DNA from: Phalacrocorax aristotelis
Taxonomy: Eukaryota; Chordata; Aves; Suliformes; Phalacrocoracidae
Direction of reading: 5' to 3'
Assembly (NCBI RefSeq): GCF_949628215.1
Contig: NC_134280.1
Span: forward strand, 434,001 to 498,000
Length of the DNA stretch: 64,000 nt
The notes beneath the pieces were generated by a model. The model was given only the letters and a program-made list of their open reading frames with translations. It did no database searches and was not told the DNA's origin. A program made the translations under genes and the position numbers. Positions 13,801 through 24,600 of this stretch are shown one piece after another. The stretch's first letter is position 1, and every line of letters starts with the position of its first letter.

Positions 13801-14353
13801 ACGCTTTCACGCCCGCGCCGGGCTGGCAGGGCTGCGCGGAGGCTCCAGGAGCGCTCCCCCTGCGGGAGGTCCAGCCCCGGGCCCTGCGCGCCCGGCGGCG
13901 CCGGGAGACGGGGACAGGACGGGGCGGCCCCGGCCGCCAGCGCCCACCGGCCCCCTGCCCCCGCGGCCTCACCGCCGCCCCACAGCCCCGCGGGCCTTGG
14001 GAGCGCGCGCCGACTGCGGCGGCCCGTCCCGGCGGCTCCGCCGATGGCCGGCACTGCCGGCAGCTGCGGTTGTCGAGGTCGGTCGATTTTGGCGGCGGCC
14101 GCGCCCCCTCAGAGACCCGCCACACTGCCCCTGGGGCCGCCCCGGCCGGCGGTCCTCGGGCGCGCGGCAGCCGGCTTTGCTCTGCTCGCGGAGGGGCCCG
14201 CAGCCCGGGGGACGCCGACCCGCGCTGCTCAGGGAGCCCGGCGGCCCCCGCAGCAGCGCCCCGCGCCGGGAGACCCGGGCGGCCCCAGCCCCTACCTGCG
14301 GGAGGGCGCCTGCCTGGCGGCGGAGGCGGCGAAGCGCGCTTTCTCCGCACCAT
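4703..14353 (-). CDS. DAPL1: DAPL1, death-associated protein-like 1 (4 exons, complete)
   Basis: Complement of join(4703..4822, 6376..6439, 10357..10444, 14296..14353): 330 bases, 109 residues plus stop, close to the 107 of human DAPL1. Splice phases agree at every junction and all donors are GT. Recognition rests on the family core PPAVKAGGMR across the exon 1/2 junction, the SAVATFSKT block in exon 3 (human SAIANVAK) and the C-terminal HQKPQPALEK followed by PKRIYTIQQPRKC. The DAP family is small, basic and largely disordered. DAPL1 is linked to epithelial and retinal pigment epithelial differentiation, and Dap1b/Dapl1/Dap proteins have been reported to plug the exit tunnel of stored, inactive ribosomes in vertebrate eggs; that role here is inference. 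The start is the ATG in a GCCATGG context. The N terminus (MVRRKRAS then five prolines) differs from the mammalian one as I recall it. The gene lies downstream of PKP4 in the same orientation, as in mammals. Confidence 0.93.
4823..6375 (-). other. DAPL1 intron 3
   Basis: AT-rich intron between exons 3 and 4 with standard GT and AG ends. Open frames on the plus strand near 5400-5730 have no family resemblance. No repeat recognised. Confidence 0.8.
6376..6439 (-). CDS. DAPL1: DAPL1 exon 3
   Basis: 64 bases, acceptor CTTTACAG|TGCTG and donor AAA|GTAAGT. It completes a split serine codon and encodes AVATFSKTRNMGVLLAEVLG plus a lysine, aligning with human exon 3. It is too short to stand out as an open frame and is identified by splice phase and similarity. 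Confidence 0.88.
6440..10356 (-). other. DAPL1 intron 2
   Basis: 3.9 kb of AT-rich intron with standard splice ends. I see only short homopolymer tracts and chance frames. A CACGTG E-box lies at 8281-8286 but has no supporting context. Confidence 0.8.
10357..10444 (-). CDS. DAPL1: DAPL1 exon 2
   Basis: 88 bases, acceptor TTTTTGCAG|TCAAAG and donor AAG|GTATTG. It encodes the invariant KAGGMR segment followed by the lysine-rich stretch VSKKQDNGPVEKHAKPPGK. Confidence 0.92.
10445..14295 (-). other. DAPL1 intron 1
   Basis: 3.85 kb intron. The part near exon 1 (about 13180-14295) belongs to the CpG island; the rest is AT-rich with a purine- and pyrimidine-rich low-complexity patch at about 12680-12780. 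Long frames in the GC-rich part reflect base composition. Confidence 0.8.
14296..14353 (-). CDS. DAPL1: DAPL1 exon 1, coding part
   Basis: Encodes 19 residues plus the first base of a split valine codon. The start ATG has a strong Kozak context and the donor is GCAG|GTAGGG. The exon is extremely GC-rich, so a frame-only gene finder would read through into the intron. Confidence 0.88.
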
Positions 14354-14460
14354 GGCGGGGCGAGGAAGCCGCGGCACGCGCAGCGACCTTCTGCGGCCGG
14401 GGGCGGGGCGGCAGCGCGTGGGGGCGGGCGCGGGCGCGGTAGGGCGGGGGCGGGGGTCGC
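14354..14460 (-). promoter_or_regulatory. DAPL1: DAPL1 core promoter with GC boxes
   Basis: Directly upstream of the DAPL1 ATG lies a run of GGGCGG-type Sp/KLF boxes (about 14399-14457 on plus). Transcription probably starts between here and the ATG. The same G tracts (at least eight runs of three to five G) could fold as G-quadruplexes on the plus strand. Confidence 0.6.
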
Positions 14461-14464
14461 GCCA

Positions 14465-14719
14465 CGGTGAGGGACAGTGGGCGGTGAGGGACCGCGAGGA
14501 TGGGTGAGGGACTGTGAGGAGCGGTGAGCGGCGGTGAGGGACGGTGAGCGACCGCGAGGGGTAGTGAGGGACATTGGGTGGTGAGGGACGGTGAGGGACC
14601 GTGAGGAGCGGTGAGGGTCGGTGAGGGACCGTGAGGAGCGGTGAGCGGCGGTGAGGGTCGGTGAGGGACCGTGAGGAGCGGTGAGCGGCGGTGAGGGACG
14701 AGGGCCGGTGAGGGGCGGC
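14465..14719. repeat. Decameric minisatellite beside the DAPL1 promoter
   Basis: Tandem 10-base units of the type GGTGAGGGAC, CGTGAGGAGC, GGTGAGCGGC and GGTGAGGGTC. The stretch 14580-14699 is twelve units in exact 10-base register. The last 80 bases are two copies of one 40-base block, 14620-14659 and 14660-14699, differing at one base. The left part (14465-14579) is more diverged. Every unit in the regular part contains GTGAG. Confidence 0.93.
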
Positions 14720-15151
14720 GGGTGCTCCCCGCCCGGCGGCGGGATCCGCGGGAGGGGCGGGAAGGAGCTCGCCGGAGCGCGGCGGAGCGGAGTTGCGGTG
14801 ACGGGCGGAGGCGGCAGCGACGGATGGGGTGTTGTGTTCCCACAGGTGAGCGCGGCGCGAACCCCCCGCAACTCCTGAGTGAGCGGGCAGCGCTGAAAAA
14901 TAGGCACTGCGACGCTGCAGCGTGAGAGCATCATGTAAATCAGGCGAAAAGGGGGAAGGGAGCGACTGAAGGAAGAAAATTAACTATGAGGGGTTAGTAT
15001 CAGATGGACTCATGTTCCATCTCACTCTGGTGGAAACCGCCATCGCCTTACTCAGCCCTCATACAGGTCACCCTGCCTTTATTCCTTTTTCTTTGTTTTG
15101 TCATGGTTGTTCATCATAGACTTTTTAAATTAGTGCTATAGACTCAAAGCT

Positions 15152-15349
15152 CTTCACTCTGAGGGTAACAAGACACTGGCACAGGCTGCCCAGAGCGGCT
15201 GTGGATGCCCCATCCCTGGGGCGTTCAAGGCCAGGCTGGACGGGGCTTTGAGCAACCTGCTCTAGTGGAAGGTGTCCCTGCCTGTGGCAGGGGGTTGGAT
15301 TAGGTGATCTTTAAGCTCCTTCCAAGCCAAACCAGTCTGTGATTTTATA
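15152..15349 (+). mobile_element. CR1 LINE 3' fragment
   Basis: Matches the familiar 3' end of avian CR1 in sense orientation: TGCCCAGAGCGGCTGTGGAT, GCCCCATCCCTGG, TTCAAGGCCAGGCTGGA, GGTGTCCCTGCC and the GTCTGTGATTTTATAG end. It is 5' truncated, as most CR1 copies are, and has no coding capacity. Confidence 0.92.
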
Positions 15350-15774
15350 GAAGTTTCCTTCAGCCTATTTTACTTGCTGTTGTATTTTGCTTAGAATTGT
15401 TCTCACTTGTATGTGTCTCAAGTTTTTTATGGTTGTTTTTTTGAATTTTATAATTGCCTTTGTTGATTTGTTGTTTTGTTAAATTTTTAATCTGGATTTC
15501 CCGCAGGAACCGAAGTTCTGCATTCAGCTCATGTGTTTTGATGCGTTTCTGTGACTGAGAACTTTTGAACACCCCCGTCCCCACCCAGTGCTCTTGGCCA
15601 TGTTTGACAGAGGGCTAGAGATTGCAGATATAATTCTGTGCTCTAGATTTAGTGAAAATCAATTTCTGGGTAGAGAAGTACTTCATCTGCTTGTATCTCA
15701 GATGAGGGAAAGGCTCTGGTAGGAGGTCACACCTTGGCAGACAGCAGAGAATCTCAGAATCTCTCAAATACCAT

Positions 15775-16073
15775 CACTCCGCATGTCCCCCTCTTCCCCC
15801 TCCTCTGCCAGCTCTATACCCTGAGCATGACGCCATATGGTGTGGGACATCCCTGGGGTTGCTTGGGGTCAGTTTTCCTAGCTGTGTCCCCCCCCAGCCC
15901 CTTGCTGGTGGGGTGGGGTGGGGGGCAGGAGAGGCCTTGGCTCTGTGCAAGCACTGCTCAGCAGGAACAGAAACACCCCTGGGTTATCAACACTTCCCAG
16001 CACAAATCCAAAACACAGCCCCATACTGGCTACTGTGAAGAAAATCAACTCTACTCCAGCCAAAACCAGCACA
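15775..16073 (-). mobile_element. Truncated avian LTR, same family as the copy at 34132
   Basis: Shares blocks with the LTR at 34132-34656, such as CTGAGCATGACGCCATATGG, CAAATCCAAAACACAGC and GAAGAAAATCAACTCTA, in the same order and orientation. It lacks the part corresponding to the first 230 or so bases of the other copy on the plus strand and is more diverged. The left edge is approximate. No internal retroviral genes adjoin it. Confidence 0.8.
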
Positions 16074-18311
16074 GATAAAAGAATTTTGTTATCTTTTTTC
16101 AGTAGTAAGGGTTTTTCGTATTAATGTTACTCTGCCTGAGCAGAGAAGTATTGGTTTTTCAGTTTATTTATGTGAACTCAGGTGTAGTACTCTCCTCATA
16201 CTGGAGCTGAATGATTTGGGAGCTTTTCCTTAAAATAATATAGCATTTATTTTCTCTGCAGCTGCTAACAGCAATGCCAAATGAACCAAAGTCAGTACCT
16301 CTTTACACTGGTTAGGTATCAGAAGTTTATTTTTCTGTTTGCATGCTAGTCACTATTAGATATTGTCTGCAGGTTTCAGTCCTAGAAGTTGAAGCATTCA
16401 ACAGCAAGGCTATTAAATCCTTATGTCATTCCTTCTCCCAGCAGCACCATAGTTCTCAGGCAGACGTTGTAAAAGAGCTATGAACTTGCGGATTTCATTA
16501 TTGACATGTTTTGGAAAGTTCTGGTGGTGATTCCCACCCATAGTGCTTTCATTTCAAATTTAAGGCTCCAACAGAGCTTATTTACTCAGATCAGACATAA
16601 CCCTTGCCAGCAGATACTTTTTGTAAATGGCTGTTATTTTAATGTGCTACACAGCCTACTTTGCTTTTTTGGGAGTGGACCTAGAATTCACAGTGGAAAA
16701 TGACATGTCTTGGAGATGCTGCTGAATCTGCTAGCAGAATAAGGAGGGAATAGATGTGAAGAAAAGTGAGAGTGGGAAAATTGAAATAAAGCACGGAGAG
16801 CAGAAGAATCTGGAAAACCCGTGTGAGTCTGCTCACTTTGCTGCAGCTTGCATCTCCTGCTTGCAGGTTCAGTGTCAAACTCTTCTCCATTACTCTGTTC
16901 CTTCCTACCCTCAATTCAAACTTGGCATCTGGAAATTGAACTGTTGGGACTCTTGATACCGTGACAACTATATATATTGGCTTCATGTTTCTGCTTAAAA
17001 TACTAGCTGTGTTAATGAGGTAACCACCTTACCCATTGTCTACAAGCATATTTCAGTATCAAAACCTGATCCTTCCTGGCTTTAGTTAAAAACATTACTC
17101 CTACTAAGTCATAAAAGCCATAGCAGTTCTCATCCATGCTTATCTGCAATATTTTGCACAACCTCTATAAAACCAATTAAAAGAAGGCAATTCTGAACAG
17201 GTTTAGATTTCTATCTGTTGGTGTGAATGTTTAAGCTTGGATTTTCAGGCAGTTGGCTAAAAAATAACTCCTTCAGTGCCTTTAAAATCCAGACTTTAGA
17301 TCATCTAGTAAGAGTTTATGCTTTAAATGCTAAAACCATAGCAGCAAACCGAGCCACTCACCCATGGTAAATTAATCCTGTAGTACGGAAATATAAGTGC
17401 AAAAATGAAAATCACTTTGTGCAATCTGATAATGAATGTGAATCATGAATTACATGGAACATGAAAGAAACTGATTTTTACTGTACAGATTGGAGAGGTG
17501 ATGGTTCATAACTTACCACAAGGCAGCTATGTAATACGGATTTGGGGTACTGCCTAAAGCATTACTAATAAAAAAGCTTAGTGCCATTTTACATCTGTTC
17601 CAGAAATTCTTGTGGCAATCATGGGATCTTGGTTTAAACAAGAAACAGTAAGTTGATGTTGTGGATTTCTTAGGATATTAAACATAATCCACCATTTCTT
17701 TTTTTTTGTTTTCTTCCACCCTCTTTCTCTTTACTTTGATGTCTCTGTCACTTGTTATATATTTAAACCAGATGCTGTTGTGAATGGAAATCGTATCTGC
17801 GTAGTACTTATCAGAGTACCTTGTTCTTGATCGGTAACCCTTGGCACTATTAAAATACCACAACATCAGCATAGATTTGTAAATCTGATTTTATTTAATG
17901 CTTTAATTTATTTAGATTTTTTTCTGTTAGAAATGTTTAGACTGGTTTGTCTGGGTGGAAGGAATGAGTGAGAGAATCATTCTTCTATGACCTTGGGATA
18001 GTGCAGTTGAAATCTCTTCCTGCCATTCTCAGTCCTATTTCTGCTGAAGTCCTGGTCACATAACTATCAGACTTCAGAGGTGTTCATATGCTGGGGATAG
18101 ATGTCTTTTAATGGTAGTAGTCTGTGAATGATTGAATTAGGAGTAGAATTTATAGTGTAATGGTTCTATGTATTTTTAGAATGCAGGGTTTTTTTCATAA
18201 TGGAGGCAAATGACAGAAAGCCTGGGGGCAGGCAGAGAATTTTAACTGTGATAGAGACAATAGCCATAGGAAAAATTTTTGAGTGGTGCTCTCAGTGCTC
18301 TGGAACTCTTT

Positions 18312-19063
18312 CACAGAATCCCAGAATGACAGGGGTTGGAAGGGCCCTCTGGAGACCATCCCATCCAACCCCCTGCTTGAGCAGGTACACCCAGAGCAGG
18401 GGCACAGGACCGCGTCCAGGCAGGGTGTGAATGTCTCCAGGGAAGGGACCCCACAGCCTCTCTGGGCAGCCTGTGCCACTGCTCTGGCACCCTCAAAGTG
18501 AAGCAGGTTTTCCTCATATTCAGGTGGAACTTCCCGTGTTTCAACTTATGCCTGTTGCCCCTTGGACTGTCGTTGGGCACCACTGAAAAGAGTCTAGTCC
18601 CATCCTCTTGACACGTGCCCCTCAGGTATTTCTAAGCATTGATGCGATATCCCCCCTCAGTCTTCTCTTCCCCAGGCTAAACAGACCCAGGTCCCTCAGC
18701 CTTTCCTCACAAGGGAGATGCTCCAGTCCCCTGATCACCTTTGTAGCTCTCCACTGGACTCTCTCCAGTAGTTCCTGGTCTGTCTTGAACTGGGGAGCCC
18801 AGAACTGGACCCAGCACTGCAGGTGTGGCCTCACTGGGGCAGAGCAGAGGGGGAGGATAACCTCCCTCACCCTGCTGGCCACACTCATTTTCATGCACCC
18901 CAGGGCACCGCTGGCCTTCTTGGCCACAAGGGCCTGGTGCTGGCTCAGGGTCGCCTCGCTGCCCCCCAGCACCCCCAGGGCCTTCTCAGCAGAGCTGCTC
19001 TCCAGCAGGTCACCTCCAGCCTGTGCTGGTGTGGGGGGTTCCTCCCCAGGGGCAGGACCGTTT
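18312..19063 (-). mobile_element. CR1 LINE fragment with end of ORF2
   Basis: About 750 bases of CR1 in antisense orientation, beginning on plus with the reversed 3' tail (CACAGAATCCCAGAATGAC, GGTTGGAAGGGCCC). The minus strand keeps an open stretch (18622-18972) reading the C-terminal part of the CR1 reverse transcriptase, for example VQFWAPQFKTDQELLERVQW and EERLRDLGLFSL. It is 5' truncated with a broken frame, so a dead copy. The plus-strand frame of 197 codons over it is antisense and not a gene. Confidence 0.95.
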
Positions 19064-20465
19064 GTGACAATTGCTCCTTTAGAATCTACATTCTACAGAC
19101 AAGTTATTACCCAGTTGCAAAGTCTGAGAAGTCGCTTGGCAGAATCAAGAATCAACATGTTTCCATGTTTACAGACTGTCTGCTTACTTGATCTAATCTA
19201 GCTAATAGCTATTAGCATAATTATACACCAGGCATAGTCCGTGTCTAAAACAAGCACTGCAGCATACAGGCATATGGAATATCTTCCACATGTATCATGT
19301 TTTAATTCATATCTCTGTGTTGTTAAATCTGTTGCTCATGACTCTGCCGTATTTCCTATCCACCTTATCTCCGGTATTGCTAATTTTCAAATGTCAGAAT
19401 TACTAATTTGTGGCCACTGATATAAACCGATACTGTTCTTATGTCTGGTAATTGAATGGTGACATACTATTGCTGTTTTCTTAAGCTCAGTTACAGATAG
19501 GCAATATTTTTTCAATTGAGTCAATATAGCTACTTTTAAATGCTGCAGGCACATGATGGAGACAACAAATATTCTGGTGCAGGTATATGACTTATTTTTT
19601 ATTAAAACATGCTTTTTTTTCCTCTGTACTGGATTTTTTATTGTCTGTTTACAGTAGTTCAGCATAAAGTTAATAAATGTTGCAAAGAACATTATCATTA
19701 AGTATCTAAAGCATGAAGACCCATTAGTGAATGCAGCCATATGTTCAGTGATTTCTACATTGATATAATTGTTCACTAGTGCATATATTATGCATCTGAT
19801 AAAATCTGTAGGAAGTCTGACTTGACATCTGTAAAGCTTACCTGTTTCTTCTAGGAAACCTGAGAAGTTCAAGTCCTGGTTCTGATCTGGATGCCAGTTG
19901 TTTCACAGACTGCAAGGGCAAAAGAAGTGTCCAGGTACTGTATGATCGTGCTGGAAGGTAAAGGGTGATATTATTAAGGAGAAGATATACCTTACTGGCC
20001 AATTTTTGATCACAGAACCAAACTTTTTTGACAGAAGGATGAGAAAGATATACGTTTGTCATCACATGTTTTATCCACATAAGTGTCCTCGTTAAAAAAA
20101 AATACTACTGGGTAATGGAGTAAGTGAGTCAATTCTAAAGAATTAAATTGCAACGCACTCGGCTGTATGGAAGCTCCTACACAGATTTCACTATTTCTGT
20201 CATATCGTAACAGCAACACTTCTTTCCTCAAACTTGAGAATTCACTGTATTTTGTTGCTGTTGATCATGGCTTTGGACCTTCACCCTCAGAAAACAGCTT
20301 AATGGTGGGAGGCAAAGGAAAGCAAAATATCTTTTGGTGTCTTGTGGGTTTTACATGCCATGTGATACTGGGCTCCTTGGAGCAAGCGAACTGCAAATTA
20401 CTTGCCGTCGTACCTATTTTGCTGCACAAGCATACCAAAGCAACTTTTTGTGTTAGAGTGACGAG

Positions 20466-20479
20466 CCACTAGAGGGCAC
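20466..20479 (+). promoter_or_regulatory. CTCF-like motif, full match to the core
   Basis: CCACTAGAGGGCAC fits the vertebrate CTCF core CCASYAGRKGGCRS at all 14 positions. Position in the intergenic region between two genes is where a boundary site would be plausible. Binding is inference. Confidence 0.5.
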
Positions 20480-21370
20480 GTGCTAGTCAGTAATCGAATG
20501 GCCATGCTTTACCATACAGAGCTACACGCTGGACCCAGTTGTAAACAAGAAATTTTACCTTTTTTCACGGTGGGTAGAAACTGATCAAAATTCTCCAGTA
20601 ACTGCCGTTGGAATAGCAGCTTTCTGAAACAGTAGCGATTACGCAATACTCCTTGGAAAGCAGAGGGGGAGAACTGAATTGCCCTGCTTTTGTTTGGCTG
20701 GTTATCATTTATAGCAGGGCTGGGATAACACTGTAGTAGTACTGAGCTAAAATATAGTGGCTGTTTTTACATAGATGAATACAAATGAAATTTAAACAAG
20801 AGGGAGATGTTATAGACATTGCAGAATTTAATAAAAATTACACAAAGGTGCTAAAGTTGAATAACCAGAATTAGTTTTAGTATACCCGTTTTTTTTCTTC
20901 CATTTGTGTTGTTACAATAGCTATGGGGAGATTAATCTTGTGAGCTAGATTACAGTCCTTCCTTGTTTGAGTGTATGGGTCAAGGCTGAGGATAAGCAAA
21001 CAGCCAGTCTTCTCTCTTGTTGCTACCCGATTAGCTTTTTCAAAGGTGGTGTCGTGCAGACAGGGCGGGTGAGTTCTGTCTTGTGAGGTGCCAGTCACTC
21101 AGAAGAAAATAAGGAGGAAACAGACATGAGATTACTCTCTCTCCCCCATCAGGCTACAGAATAGGATCAGCTTGTACAGGGCAGTAGTACATATTGTGCT
21201 ATATAAATAACACATGCTGCAGGCTGTGGAAATAGAAATCTTGGGGAAGCATATCCTTGTGAACTTGTTTATGTGCTGCTTGGAAAGTGCAGGATGTGAT
21301 TTGTCTGTACCGTGTTGACAGGGGAACAGAAGTATTTCATATTCTCATAAATGTAACTATAGATAAGCTG

Positions 21371-21384
21371 CCACTAGATGGTGG
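21371..21384 (+). promoter_or_regulatory. CTCF-like motif, one mismatch
   Basis: CCACTAGATGGTGG matches the CTCF core at 13 of 14 positions (T for the core C), same orientation as the motif at 20466 and 905 bases from it. Confidence 0.35.
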
Positions 21385-21561
21385 TCGTGAAGCAGAGTAT
21401 TTTAGCGTTTTTAGGACCCACAGAGCTGGCAAGCTGAAATGAGCTTTCCCAGGTCTTCATATCTCTTAACACACAGGCTTTGTAAGTACATGACTTATAC
21501 CCCTGTGCGTCACTAGGACAGTTTTACGCTCTTTGAAGAGAAATCTTCATCTTATGGTGTT

Positions 21562-21602
21562 TGTCCCCATAGCAGGATAGCAGCTATGGTGCTATAGGGA
21601 CA
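21562..21602. repeat. Imperfect palindrome with 20-base arms
   Basis: Arms 21562-21581 and 21583-21602 are inverted copies at 17 of 20 positions around a single A. The transcript or a single strand could form a hairpin. No flanking duplication clearly marks it as a transposon remnant. Confidence 0.5.
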
Positions 21603-24600
21603 GTTTGTTCCTATAGCCCTATAATTTACAGAAGACAGTTTGCCCCCTAGAACTATGGCAGGGTAGTGCTACTTGTACAACACCTGTGCCATTGGACCAA
21701 ACAGGCTTTATGGTTTTACTTGTTAACTGTCACCACATCTAGCACATTATTTTAAAACCACTTAGGTTAGGGAAGATGATCTCTGTGGCAAAGAAAACTG
21801 CATGACAGCTAGATCCGCAAAACATGCATGGAGACACCTAGTGAGCGTTTTCAGAGTGACTTGCTTTTTTGTGCGGTTTGTGAAGTCAGTAGGCCCTATT
21901 GAAGTCTATATTCTTAGGTTTCAAATATGGGTCATTCTCAAACTTATTCAGACAAATGGACTTAGACGTTTACTTGTGCTACAGCTGAGAATGGTTTGGT
22001 TAGTCTTTTTTACGAGCTTCATCATCAGAATTTGTCACTGGTAAACAGTCAAACAGGATGGATATTGCAGTTAGTCGTATGAAAGAAGTAGGGTTATAAC
22101 AGAAGTTCCTTTGTAGCCCTTAGTATGTCAGGCACGAGCAGGGGTTAACATACCTATAACATTTAAAAGATTTTTTTTGTTTCTGATGTTTGAATGTTTA
22201 ATAATATCAGCAAGCTAGACAAATTCAAACTGAACGCCTTTTTGTCAGTTGATGAATGGCCTTAACCCTGTTTCATTGTATGGGTTTATAATTGTGTGCA
22301 ATATTTGAAATTAGATAAATCCTCTTCTAAAACAACATAGTAACACCTCTGGATGAATGACAGCTTTAAATAGGATCTGGATCAATAGGAGTGCTGGAGG
22401 ATTTACAGCCGAACTGAAGGAATGCATATTTTGTTCCCTTATTAAGCACTCACATACAACGATTGATTTTTGGTCAGCGGGAAGATTGTCAACAGTAGTA
22501 ATTCAGCATTTCATGTGAGATGATGATCTCAGTTTCCTGTAACTCTCTGGCCATCCTGGGGATGCACTGGCAGAGTCTGGATTTACTTAACTGTGCGCAT
22601 AATTTTAGGACATAGTCAGTGCTACAATGCAGTGACTTGATTATAAGCCTTTTGTAATGAGCTGAAGGTCTTTTGTATTTAGTCCTAATGGAGATCAATC
22701 TCTTCTCATAGTGTGTGATTACTTTGTGCCAATGGACAGGCAGATAATTCATTTCACACTCTTCCTAGCCAAGAAAAATGAACCCACCTATGACTTTAAG
22801 AACTAGCTGGAAATTACCCCATTAAATATCCTGCTGCTTGTGTTAGTCTCTTGTACGTAATTAACATAAGGTAGAACAGACTAGAAGGTGATATTTCATG
22901 TAAAAAAATGGTATGTGTAAAGGTATTTATTAACATTTAGGGTACCCTGGAGTAGTAGGGAGATACGGTGCCTGAGATTATTGGCCTGCTCTGGGGCTCA
23001 GGCTGGTCATCTTCATGGCTAAGGTCAGTGAACCAGCTGACCCTGACAAGGTGATCTGCCCTGCAGATGTCTGTGGAAGTACTACTGCTGTAGTCTCCCA
23101 AAGGGAATGCCTGCTTTGCTTTTTACAGCACTATCCATCTCTATTGGGATGACAAAAAAAGTTGAACTTTGTTTCTTCCCATGGCAGGATGGTGCTCTTT
23201 ACACAGGCTGCCTGCAGGCAGTTGGGCCAGATGGCTGTTGTGACCTTGCTCATTATTAGCCACTGCCACACCCATTACATTCTTCTATAACCGCTTTTAC
23301 TCCCTAGACTAACCACAGAAGCAAGAACTTTCTATTTTTGCAATTTAATAGCATACCTTCCCAGTGAACACTGCCTTACTGTGTACTTTTCCTGGCCCTG
23401 TGTTCAGAAGGGATGTGACCAACACCTGAAATTTCAACTGTCCATGTTAACTAGTCTGCCCTCACCCTGTGGTAGCACTCCCCATAGCTTTAAATAATGT
23501 GTAGGAGTCAGATCAACTTTTCATGTGGTTTGAGCAGAAAGAAATGCTTTGAATGTACAAAGAGAACCAAAACCTTAATATTGTGTATGAATCCCCATGT
23601 TCAACAATGGAATGAGTGGTTACGTATGATGGCATCTCTGCAGAAGCTGTTGCGTTCTCTTTTTAAAATTCCATAAAGTATTCCTGTTCTGCTGCTTTCT
23701 CTTGTCCTCACACCCTCCTCTAGAGCTTGCCAACAGATGTGATTAATTCCTCAATTTTATTTTTCAACTTCACTCTCCATCTTTTTTTTTTTAAACCCAC
23801 TAGGTTCCACAGACAAGGGAAACTTAATTGCGTGCAGGAGCCAACATGTCACTGAAGATTTAACACGCAGATTCATAGTATTCTAATTGGCAAAGTGTTT
23901 TAGCACAGATCATCATCATTCTTTGAATTACTAAATCCTTTTGCTATGGGGAAAGAGCCTATTTTAAAATATTTACAGCAACAGACTGCACCATGGAAGA
24001 GCAAATGTTTAGTTTTCTGCTCTGTGTGTAGGCTTAACTCTCTCAAAAGATTTGTTTTTCCTTCTCTTAATGTTTTTAAGCTTTTTTTGCTTTCTAGTCA
24101 CTCTGCATTTCCACTTCAGCTCATTAACCTAGGCACTAATAAACTCAGTTTGTCCTCTTTATCATCTTCACTCCTGAAGGTTAATGACAGGATGCACAAA
24201 GCTTCTGAAGAGAGAAGCAGACTTGAGAGACATATTTTAATAGATTTTAAAAATCTAGTATAGTAGCACATGGGCAGATAAAACATTTAAGCTCTAACAT
24301 TAAAGCAGTACTTCTCAGGACCTAGTGCAAGAGCCCAGGAAGAATACGTAATGGTTATGGTCATTTGCACTAAGCTACTTTGCACAAGCACAATTCAAGC
24401 AATTCAAAGACCAGCTGCAGTGCCTTTTTTTTTTCCCCTCCCACTAGTGAGCCTTGGTAACACAGACGAGGTGCTGACACATAACTGTAATAGAAGAAAC
24501 AGTTCAGGAGCTACACTAATGAGCTTGTTCATAGTCATAATTAATAAAGCCTAACTATGATAATGCTCACCATGCAAGCATACAGCGCAATTCAGACCAT

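Larger units (their letters stand above)
13180..14930. promoter_or_regulatory. CpG island over the DAPL1 promoter and first exon
   Basis: The only stretch in the window that is strongly GC-rich with frequent undepleted CpG dinucleotides. It covers DAPL1 exon 1, the start of intron 1 and about 570 bases upstream. Edges are judged by eye. Such an island implies a broad, TATA-less promoter; I see no TATA box at the expected distance. No second gene heading rightward from the island could be supported. Confidence 0.85.

Noticed and set aside
13969..14934. Long minus-strand open frame of 321 codons through the CpG island, and several overlapping frames of 100-270 codons on both strands
   Set aside because: GC-rich DNA has few stop codons, and the Pro/Ser/Thr-rich repeats are the translated decamer minisatellite. 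Only 58 bases here (14296-14353) join to conserved DAPL1 exons.
18608..19201. Plus-strand open frame of 197 codons
   Set aside because: It is the antisense of a CR1 reverse-transcriptase fragment, whose real reading lies on minus.
19387..19872. Minus-strand open frame of 161 codons
   Set aside because: Phe/Ile/Asn/Lys-rich composition typical of translated AT-rich DNA; no recognisable domain or splice context.
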